From assembly GCA_047921455.1 (NCBI GenBank), contig JBLRWC010000064.1, forward strand, positions 1-8,142: DNA of 8,142 nt, written 5' to 3'. Below are positions 1 through 6,160 of the stretch, piece by piece. The position numbers and the translations under genes were made by a program. This DNA comes from XN24 sp047921455 (GTDB lineage Bacteria; Pseudomonadota; Gammaproteobacteria; Steroidobacterales; XN24). The notes below the pieces were generated by a model. It made no database searches. It worked only from the letters and a program-made list of their open reading frames with translations, and had not been told where the DNA came from. The stretch's first letter is position 1. Every line of letters begins with the position of its first letter.

Positions 1-10
1 TTCGCGGTGA

Positions 11-86
11 TGGCGCCCCGGGCAGGAATCGAACCTGCGACCTACCGCTTAGGAGGCGGTTGCTCTATCCCCTGAGCTACCGAGGC
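11..86 (-). tRNA. tRNA-Arg (anticodon CCU), CCA end encoded
   Basis: Read on the minus strand this folds as a complete 76-nt cloverleaf. The acceptor stem pairs GCCTCGG (86-80) with CCGGGGC (21-15), all Watson-Crick except one T-G wobble. A G discriminator and an encoded CCA (13-11) follow. The D arm is GCTC/GAGC, the anticodon stem ACCGC/GCGGT, and the T arm GCAGG/CCTGC around TTCGAAT. The seven-base anticodon loop CTCCTAA places CCT at 53-51, which reads the rare arginine codon AGG. An encoded CCA is usual in gammaproteobacteria and some other groups. Its 3' end points toward position 1, away from the protein genes. Confidence 0.97.
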
Positions 87-100
87 ATGAGGCAGAAAGT

Positions 101-130
101 ATTGTGCCACCGAGTACGTTCGGCTCACAA
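101..130 (-). promoter_or_regulatory. candidate sigma70-type promoter for the tRNA-Arg gene
   Basis: On the minus strand, TTGTGA (130-125, 4 of 6 to TTGACA) is followed after 18 bp by CACAAT (106-101, 4 of 6 to TATAAT). Initiation about 7 nt downstream would give a short leader of roughly 7 nt before the mature tRNA 5' end at 86, which is typical of tRNA transcription units. The -35 element overlaps the stop codon of the upstream regulator gene. The match is modest; cotranscription from upstream followed by processing is the alternative. Confidence 0.35.
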
Positions 131-1192
131 ACCACCCTCGCCCGGCGCGAATGAGGCTCCCTCCGCCTGCTGGTGCAGGCGCAGGCGATACGCAGCGGGA
201 CTCATGCCGACCCGGCGGACGAATACACGGCGCAGCGTTTCTGCGCTGCCGAAGCCACAACGCGCAGCCACCTTCTCGAGCGTCAGTTCGCCATCGGCCA
301 ACAGCTGCCGCGCGGCTTCAAAGCGCGCGCTCTCGACAAACTTGGCAGGCGTCACGCCGATCTCGTCCTGGAAACACCGTGCAAAATGGCGCGGGCTGAT
401 GCCGGCCTGTTGCGCCAGCACCGGAATAGTCAGTTCGGTGGCCAGGTTCTCCATGATCCAGGACGACAACTGCCTGAACCGGCCCTCCAGTGCCTTGGCC
501 TGGGCCGCCAGGGACGTGCTGACTTGCGACGCGCCCGCATGGCGTTTCAGCGGCATGACCAGCTGGTGCGCCACGTCGATGGCCAGCTTCCTGCCCCAGT
601 CCTGCTCGACCATCGCCAGCGCCATATCCATTCCGGCAGTGACACCCGCGGACGTCCACAAGCTGCCGTCACGCACGAAAATCGGATCTTTCTCGATCCG
701 GGCAGTGGGCGCCAATTCAGCCAGCAGCTCGGTAAAGGCCCAGTGCGTGGTCACGCGCCGCCGGTCCAGCAGGCCCGCCCGCGCCAGCAACATGGCGCCG
801 GTACACACGGCGCCATAGCGGCGCGCGAGGGGCGCTTGCCGCCGCAGCCAGTCAATGAACGCCCCATCGTTGAGTGCGGCATGCGTGCCGATGCCACCCG
901 AAACGAGCAGGGTGTCCGGCGTGGGCAGGTCTCGCCAGGCACTGCTCGCCACCAGTTGCAGGCCCGAAGAACTACCTACCGGCCCTCGTTCGCGCGCGAC
1001 AAACAGGACGCGGTATGGCTCGATGGCGGCGCGGCCTTCTTCCTGCAGCAGGCGGGAGGCCCGTGAAAAGACCTCCAGCGGTCCGGTCACATCGAGCACC
1101 TGGATGCCCTCGAATCCCACCAGCACCACGACGCGGGTGTGCTCGCTGGCGCTCACCGCCGCGCCATTCCCGTTGTGCCGGCCGCTTGCCAT
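125..1192 (-). CDS. GlxA-family transcriptional regulator (DJ-1/PfpI domain + AraC-type HTH)
   Basis: This is a 355-residue protein of the usual length and layout for GlxA-type regulators. Residues about 18-200 form a DJ-1/PfpI (class I glutamine amidotransferase-like) domain. Visible family signatures are VLVGFEGIQVLDVTGPLEVF at 23-42, VSGGIG at 97-102, and the nucleophile-elbow segment VCTGAMLLARAGLLDRRRVT with Cys130, followed by TTHW. Residues about 240-340 carry two AraC-type helix-turn-helix motifs (IPVLAQQAGISPRHFARCF and LEKVAARCGFGSAETLRRVF) and the typical VGMSPAAYR end. The domain in such regulators usually binds a ligand rather than acting as an enzyme; the effector cannot be told from sequence. 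ATG at 1192 is chosen, though the ribosome site is weak; GTG at residue 13 is a possible alternative start. It begins 20 bp after the adaptor gene stop, so it may be the last gene of the operon and could regulate it, or it may be an unrelated neighbour. Confidence 0.93.
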   Translation of the reverse strand: MASGRHNGNGAAVSASEHTRVVVLVGFEGIQVLDVTGPLEVFSRASRLLQEEGRAAIEPYRVLFVARERGPVGSSSGLQLVASSAWRDLPTPDTLLVSGGIGTHAALNDGAFIDWLRRQAPLARRYGAVCTGAMLLARAGLLDRRRVTTHWAFTELLAELAPTARIEKDPIFVRDGSLWTSAGVTAGMDMALAMVEQDWGRKLAIDVAHQLVMPLKRHAGASQVSTSLAAQAKALEGRFRQLSSWIMENLATELTIPVLAQQAGISPRHFARCFQDEIGVTPAKFVESARFEAARQLLADGELTLEKVAARCGFGSAETLRRVFVRRVGMSPAAYRLRLHQQAEGASFAPGEGGL

Positions 1193-1212
1193 GAGCTCAG
1201 CGGGCGCTCTAC

Positions 1213-1947
1213 TCAGAACTTGAACAGGGCACTGCAGCGTAACCCAGCCGGTACCGCCATATCCCTGTTCGGAATTTCGAGACGCACGCCAAACGTGCCG
1301 CTGGCCGCGTCGATGACTTTGTCGACAATCTTCACCTGGGCCGTGCGCACGCCGTCGAGGGGCGCCTCGGGGCGGATCTCGGCCGTCATTCCCGGCGTGA
1401 TCTGGCCGAAATAACGCACCGGCACCACGACTTCCACGTTCAGGGGGTCGATCTGTGCCAGCTCGAGGATTTCGCTCTCCTGGACGTATTCACCGGGGCC
1501 CTTGATCCGGTCAACGACCACACCGTCGATGGGGCTGGTAATCATGCGAATCTCGACCTGCTTCTCGCGCTCGAGCAGCTCGAGCCGCGCGAGTTGGGCG
1601 TCGGTTTCCATTTCGTCTTTTTGCTGCACCGAAACCAGTTCGTTGAGATAGAGATCCTCGTTACGCGACATGCGGCGATCCGTGTATTCCACGCGGGCCC
1701 GTGCCAACTCGACCGCTGCGGTCTGCACGCGGGTATCGAGCGTCGCGACCACTTGTCCCTTGCTAACGACCTGGCCACGATCGACCAGCACCTGCGCCAG
1801 GGCGCCGGGCACTGGCGTACCGATCTTGACGGTCATGTGGGGCTCAAGCAGGCACTCCAGTTCAAGTTCGTCGTTTGCCTGGGCGGCGCCGGAGGACGCC
1901 AGGAAAAAAAACGTAAAAGTTACTGCTTTTCTGAGACTTAATGTCAT
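1213..1947 (-). CDS. secreted periplasmic adaptor subunit, HlyD/RND membrane-fusion-protein family
   Basis: This 244-residue protein has a Sec signal peptide: a basic N-terminus (LRK), a very hydrophobic core with a Phe run (FTFFFLA, residues 11-17), and likely cleavage after AQA at residue 24. The mature part follows the adaptor pattern. The first half of a lipoyl-like barrel-sandwich spans about 37-72 (PVPGALAQVLVDRGQVVSKG then QVVATLD). An alpha-helical hairpin spans about 73-134, and the second half of the sandwich about 136-165 (TSPIDGVVVDRIKGPGEYV). A beta-barrel region runs to the end. It lacks a membrane anchor, unlike the two other adaptor domains in this operon, and is shorter than typical RND adaptors (about 350-400 residues), mainly because the hairpin and the membrane-proximal domain are reduced. 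It starts 39 bp after the SecA-like gene in an AT-rich patch. I infer that it extends or completes the periplasmic part of the conduit; the inner-membrane partner is not a recognisable pump. Confidence 0.88.
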   Translation of the reverse strand: MTLSLRKAVTFTFFFLASSGAAQANDELELECLLEPHMTVKIGTPVPGALAQVLVDRGQVVSKGQVVATLDTRVQTAAVELARARVEYTDRRMSRNEDLYLNELVSVQQKDEMETDAQLARLELLEREKQVEIRMITSPIDGVVVDRIKGPGEYVQESEILELAQIDPLNVEVVVPVRYFGQITPGMTAEIRPEAPLDGVRTAQVKIVDKVIDAASGTFGVRLEIPNRDMAVPAGLRCSALFKF

Positions 1948-1980
1948 AAGTTAATGTCCAATATTAATTTTAATCACCAC
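1911..1980. other. AT-rich patch spanning a gene junction and signal-peptide start
   Basis: By hand count about 20 of these 70 bases are G or C (near 29%), in a window that is otherwise clearly GC-rich. It covers the gap between the SecA-like and adaptor genes and the first codons of the adaptor's signal peptide. An adjoining run of eight A (1904-1911, T on the coding strand) encodes part of the Phe-rich core. AT richness here could favour an open ribosome site, an internal promoter or silencer-protein binding. I see no convincing -35/-10 pair in it and only a weak GGA as ribosome site. Confidence 0.5.
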
Positions 1981-1986
1981 CGCCGA

Positions 1987-3993
1987 TCACTCTGACCGGC
2001 CGCTGAATGCCAGCATATCGCCGAGATTATCATCAAGCTTGAGAAGGTCGCGCCGGATGGCGCCGTGATGCACCTCGGCCGCCGCCTGCGCCCAGGACAG
2101 GACCGGCACGCCCAGCCAGCGGGGCATTCGCCCTGTTTTCTTGTCCGCGAAGCGGGCCAGCATACCGACCAATCGCTTGCCGAAGTAATCGGTCACCAGG
2201 TCGTCCTCGATCGAAAGTATCAATTCATAGCTGCCCGGGTCCCCCTGCCGGCCACCACGCCCGAACAGCTGTCGATCGATTCTCGCCGCCTCGTGGCGTT
2301 CCGTCCCGAGTACGTGCAGCCCGCCGAGCTCGGCCAGGCCCGGATCGAGGCGGATATCGGTGCCGCGTCCGGCCATGTTGGTCGCCACGGTGATCGCCCC
2401 GCGCCGCCCGGCCCGGGCAACCACCTCGGCTTCTTCCTGGTCCTGGCGCGCATTCAGTACCTGGTGCGGCAGCAGGCTGGCCCTCAGCAGGGTCCCGAGA
2501 TGCTCGGAAGCGGACACCGAGCGCGTCCCCACCAGCACCGGCCGGCCCTGCCCGTGCAGTTCCCGGATGCGCGCCAGCACGGCCCGCCATTTCTGTTCAG
2601 ACGTGGCATAAATCTGTTGCGGCATGGCCACGCGCTGCAGTGGCCGGTTGGTCGGCACGCGCACCACGTTGAGGCGATAGACCGACCACATTTCGCCGGC
2701 TACTTCACGGGCCGTGCCGGTCATACCGGCGACCCGCAGGTACCGGCGAAAAAAGCGCTGGTAACTGATCCGCGCCAGGGTCTCCTGGCGACCACTGATG
2801 GCGTAACCCTCCTTGGTCTCGATCATCTGGTGCAGGCCCCGTTCCCAGCTGCGGTCTTCCATCACCCGCCCGGTGTATTCGTCGATGATCTGCACCTTGC
2901 CGTCCTTGAGCAGGTAATCCTTATCGATCTCGTACAGGTGCAGCGCCGCCAGCGCCTGCTTTAGCAGGTCATCGCGGCGTTTTCTGCCCGCCCAGACACC
3001 GCCGTAAGGTTGCGCCAGGCGGCGCGCCCGCGCCTTGCCGAAATCGGTCAGTTCAACATGCCGATCCCGCATGCGCAGAGTGAAATCACGCGGCGCCTCC
3101 AGCTGCTGGGCGATGCTGATCGCCTCGCGATAAGTGCTCTCCTCCTGGCTCGTGTCGCCCTTGTTCGAAATAATGAGCGGCGTACGCGCCTCGTCGATCA
3201 GTACGCTGTCGGCCTCGTCCACGATGGCAAAACACAGGCCGCGCAACAGCAGGCGGCTGCTCCGTGGACGCTCCTTGTGCAGCCCTTCGATCTGCAAGTG
3301 CAACGGCCGGTTTTCCTGGCCCAGCAAGAGGCGGTCCTTCAGGTAATCGAAGGTCAGTTGCTTGTTGGTGGTGTACGTGACGTCGCAGGCATACGCTTTG
3401 CGGCGCTCCTCGAGGCTCATGCCTTCGGAAATCGTGCCCACCGTCAGGCCGAAGGCGCGATAAATCGGCCGCATCCACTCGGCATCGCGTTCGACCAAAA
3501 AATCATTCACGGTCACGACATGGACCGGGATCCCGGCGAGCGCGGCAGCACACGCGGGCAAAGTCGCCGTCATGGTCTTGCCTTCGCCCGTTTCCATTTC
3601 CGCGATCATGCCTTCGAGCATGACCCGCCCACCGAACAGCTGGACATCGTAGTGGCGCATACCGAGACGCCGGCCAGCCACCTCGCGCACCAGCGCGAAG
3701 GCTTGCGCCACCAGCGGATCTTTCAAGCCTTCGCTGTACATGCGCCGGCGCAATTCACGGGTACGCCAGTTCAGTTCCTGGTCGGAGAGCGCCTCCAGCC
3801 CGTCCGCGGCGCCGTTTACCTGGCGAATAAACGCGTCGAAACCGCGTCCGCGGCTGCGCAGCAACTGGCGGGCGGCGCCGTTGATACGGTTGACCGCGCG
3901 ATCAAGCCAGTTCTCGCGAAAATCCTCCCGCTGCGGATAACGTCCGACGGCGACCCCGGGACGCAGCAACGCAGAATTGGTGCTGGCTGCCAT
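1987..3993 (-). CDS. short SecA-like ATPase lacking the helical wing, two-helix finger and C-terminal tail
   Basis: This 668-residue protein aligns closely with the SecA motor. It shows GMRHYDVQLFGG at 111-122, Walker A METGEGKT at 133-140, VHVVTVNDFL at 157-166, the DYLKD segment, Walker B IVDEADSVLIDEARTPLIIS at 257-276, a slightly shortened preprotein cross-linking region to about 370, DEYTGR at 371-376, VAGMTGTA at 421-428, VPTNRP at 446-451, TNMAGRGTDI at 538-547 and the arginine-finger region GRGGRQGDPGS at 578-588. SecA homology then enters the long scaffold helix (IRRDLLKLDDNLGDM, 646-660) and the protein stops. Housekeeping SecA has about 850-900 residues, so the helical wing, two-helix finger and zinc-binding linker are absent. 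ATG at 3993 is chosen: SecA-like sequence begins just after it and it follows the upstream stop by 7 bp. A longer reading from 4200 would overlap the M50 gene and adds no SecA-like sequence. I infer an accessory motor for the neighbouring membrane protein rather than for general secretion. Confidence 0.95.
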   Translation of the reverse strand: MAASTNSALLRPGVAVGRYPQREDFRENWLDRAVNRINGAARQLLRSRGRGFDAFIRQVNGAADGLEALSDQELNWRTRELRRRMYSEGLKDPLVAQAFALVREVAGRRLGMRHYDVQLFGGRVMLEGMIAEMETGEGKTMTATLPACAAALAGIPVHVVTVNDFLVERDAEWMRPIYRAFGLTVGTISEGMSLEERRKAYACDVTYTTNKQLTFDYLKDRLLLGQENRPLHLQIEGLHKERPRSSRLLLRGLCFAIVDEADSVLIDEARTPLIISNKGDTSQEESTYREAISIAQQLEAPRDFTLRMRDRHVELTDFGKARARRLAQPYGGVWAGRKRRDDLLKQALAALHLYEIDKDYLLKDGKVQIIDEYTGRVMEDRSWERGLHQMIETKEGYAISGRQETLARISYQRFFRRYLRVAGMTGTAREVAGEMWSVYRLNVVRVPTNRPLQRVAMPQQIYATSEQKWRAVLARIRELHGQGRPVLVGTRSVSASEHLGTLLRASLLPHQVLNARQDQEEAEVVARAGRRGAITVATNMAGRGTDIRLDPGLAELGGLHVLGTERHEAARIDRQLFGRGGRQGDPGSYELILSIEDDLVTDYFGKRLVGMLARFADKKTGRMPRWLGVPVLSWAQAAAEVHHGAIRRDLLKLDDNLGDMLAFSGRSE

Positions 3994-4000
3994 GGGTCGC

Positions 4001-6151
4001 CTAGACGCCAAACCGCTTGAGGAAAACCTGGCGTAACGCCCGGTAGGCCTGCAGCCCCAGCGCCTCGTAGCCATGATCAAAACGCACATGCATGCGCCGG
4101 CCGAGGTAATCCTGCGGCACGTCCTCGGGCAGTACCACTTCCATTTCGAATACTCGCTCGATGGTGGCGCGACCGTCCGGATCGCGCGGATCGACCGCAA
4201 AGCGTCCGCCGCCGGCTACCCCGAGCGCGGCCGTGGGGAGACGCATCGTGCCGCCCGGAACCTCGCGCTGCAGTTTTGCGTGCACCGCCCGACCTGTGTG
4301 GTCGGCAGGAAATACGCTGACCGCGCGCAATGAGTCGCGCACCCGGCCGATGTGATCCTGCGAAACCGCGACCCGCACCGTCACCCGGTCGGTTGATTGC
4401 GTCACGTACCCGACCAGCTGCCCCTTGCGCACAAAGCGGGCCGGCAGATCTTCGGCCTGCGGCAAAATGAACACCCCGTCCCGCGGACTGAGAATAACCA
4501 GCTCGGACAGGCGCTGCCTGGCCAGTTCCAGCCCCGCGGCGCTCGCCTCGATGGCTTCGCGCAACACCTCGGTCTGCACCCGGTCAACGGTGCGGGCCGC
4601 CATCAACTGGCTCTCCAGCTCCTTGAGATTGGCTTCCATCAGCTGCACCCGGGCCTCCGCGGCGGGATCCTGGAGGGCAATCAAGGGCTGTCCGGCCTGG
4701 ACCGCGGCCCCGGGTTTTGCAAATACCTCGACGACGAAGCCGTCACCGCCGGCGCGCACCTGGGAACGTTCGGAGGGCCAGGTGACGCCCTGGGTGCGGG
4801 TCCAATGCGGCGCCGGCAGAACGAACAACAGCCCCGCGATGACGGCGATCGCCACCGCGGTAGCGCCGATACTGCGCGCGCGCTTGCGTCTCAGCTTCGG
4901 GCTGGTGAACAAAAATGACGTGTGCTTGACCATGGGAACCACCAACATTGTCGTAATTGACCAGATGGCCAGGAGAACACCGATCAGGAAAAACTTGCCG
5001 CCAATATAAAGAATAATGACGAACATGATGAACATGCGGTAGGCAAACGCCGCCAGCCCATAGAACACGAACCAGAAACGCTCCCAGCCATTAAAGGCGG
5101 GAGACTCCGCATCCTTGATACCGAACAGGTGGCGCTGGATGAGATACCCCAGGTACTTGTTGGAGCGGTTACCCAGGTTGGGGATTTCCAGCCAGTCGGC
5201 CAGCACGTAATAACCGTCGAACCGCAGCAAGGGATTGCCGTTGAACAGCAACGTCGACACACCCGCGATGAGGATGATGTTGTAGGTCGCCACGTGCACC
5301 GGGCCGGGCTGCACATTGAGCCAGACAAAGAGCGCCAGGGCGCCAATGAACAGCTCGGTCATGATGCCGATACCGCCGACCAGCATGCGCTGGTACTTGC
5401 CGCGGAAACCGGAGGCCGCACTCGCGTCCACGTAGGGCACCGGCACGAGCACCAGCAGCATGATGCCGATTTCGTGCACCTCGCCGCCCTGTTTCTTGAT
5501 GGCGTAACCGTGCCCGAGCTCGTGCAATGCCTTTACGATTGGATAGACCAGCCACAGCACCAGCAGGTTGGCCGGCGCCAGCGCACGGTCGACGATATTA
5601 TCGGTCAGCGACTCCCAGTGAATGACCGCCAGCGTCGCGCCCAGGCCCACGACGGTGAGCCAGAGTACTGCCCCAAACGGACTGAACAACCACCCTACGT
5701 AGGGCAAGGTCCGGTCGAGAAAACGCTCCGGATCAAGCAGCGGAAAGCGCAATGCCAACGGGCTCCAGATACGCTGCTTGATCTTCATCCGCTCGTGGCG
5801 CTGGTAGCGCCGGAACAGCTCCTCGCCGTCGGGCGGTACATCGCAGATCATCGCGTCGGCGGCATGCAGTTGCCCCAGCAAGCGGATCGCCTCGTCCTGG
5901 GTCGGCGCTTCATCGCCGGCCTGGGCATTCAGTGTCTGCCAGATATCCTCGATAGTGCGCTTGCCGTCCATCAGGCCGATGAAACGGTAAGCCGCCGGGC
6001 TGAACCGGTGCGAACGTCCGCCCGCATGATCCTGCAGGATGTACCAGATTTCGCCGCAATATTCGTGGCGGTGCAGCTGCGTATGCGTCCGGAGACGCGG
6101 CTTGAGATTCGCGACGCGATACCAGGACGGACTAAACAGTGTATCCGCCAT
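4001..6151 (-). CDS. PqqD-like domain + M50 site-2-type membrane metalloprotease + HlyD-like periplasmic domain
   Basis: This 716-residue polytopic inner-membrane protein has three parts. Residues about 20-110 resemble the PqqD/RRE winged-helix fold (FSPAAYRFIGLMDGKRTIED at 50-69 and IRLLGQLHAADAM at 89-101). Residues about 150-446 hold roughly eight hydrophobic segments with the M50 zinc site HELGH (210-214) and the second motif NGNPLLRFDG (304-313, matching NxxPxxxxDG), so the protease looks catalytically intact. After the last helix (428-446), a periplasmic arm of about 265 residues shows the lipoyl-like halves (RAGGDGFVVEVFAKPGAAVQ, 466-485, and SPRDGVFILPQ, 555-565) around a short helical hairpin (about 497-550), then a barrel domain. 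The gene starts 9 bp after the GAF-HlyD gene and ends 7 bp before the SecA-like gene. Inferred role: recognises a leader on an exported substrate, cleaves or conducts it, and joins the periplasmic adaptors. A RiPP-like peptide exporter is an alternative reading. Confidence 0.93.
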   Translation of the reverse strand: MADTLFSPSWYRVANLKPRLRTHTQLHRHEYCGEIWYILQDHAGGRSHRFSPAAYRFIGLMDGKRTIEDIWQTLNAQAGDEAPTQDEAIRLLGQLHAADAMICDVPPDGEELFRRYQRHERMKIKQRIWSPLALRFPLLDPERFLDRTLPYVGWLFSPFGAVLWLTVVGLGATLAVIHWESLTDNIVDRALAPANLLVLWLVYPIVKALHELGHGYAIKKQGGEVHEIGIMLLVLVPVPYVDASAASGFRGKYQRMLVGGIGIMTELFIGALALFVWLNVQPGPVHVATYNIILIAGVSTLLFNGNPLLRFDGYYVLADWLEIPNLGNRSNKYLGYLIQRHLFGIKDAESPAFNGWERFWFVFYGLAAFAYRMFIMFVIILYIGGKFFLIGVLLAIWSITTMLVVPMVKHTSFLFTSPKLRRKRARSIGATAVAIAVIAGLLFVLPAPHWTRTQGVTWPSERSQVRAGGDGFVVEVFAKPGAAVQAGQPLIALQDPAAEARVQLMEANLKELESQLMAARTVDRVQTEVLREAIEASAAGLELARQRLSELVILSPRDGVFILPQAEDLPARFVRKGQLVGYVTQSTDRVTVRVAVSQDHIGRVRDSLRAVSVFPADHTGRAVHAKLQREVPGGTMRLPTAALGVAGGGRFAVDPRDPDGRATIERVFEMEVVLPEDVPQDYLGRRMHVRFDHGYEALGLQAYRALRQVFLKRFGV

Positions 6152-6160
6152 GACGTCGGC

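Noticed and set aside
11..86. tRNA-Arg as the integration point of a genomic island carrying the export-type genes
   Set aside because: Islands integrate at the 3' end of the tRNA, which here points out of the window at position 11, while the genes lie on the 5' side. No integrase and no repeated tRNA end was seen in the window.
110..123. Small inverted repeat CCGA/TCGG as a terminator after the regulator gene
   Set aside because: The stem is only 4 bp with a 6-base loop and no T run follows on the minus strand.
173..4020. Other long plus-strand open frames (173-1066, 2065-2964, 3010-4020)
   Set aside because: All lie opposite the regulator and SecA-like genes, whose motifs are unambiguous; their translations are low-complexity and unrecognisable.
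3994..4200. N-terminal extension of the SecA-like protein by 69 residues
   Set aside because: It overlaps the end of the M50 gene in another frame, has no SecA-like sequence and an Arg/Ser-rich composition typical of off-frame GC-rich DNA. The ATG at 3993, 7 bp after the M50 stop, fits the operon spacing and the start of SecA homology.
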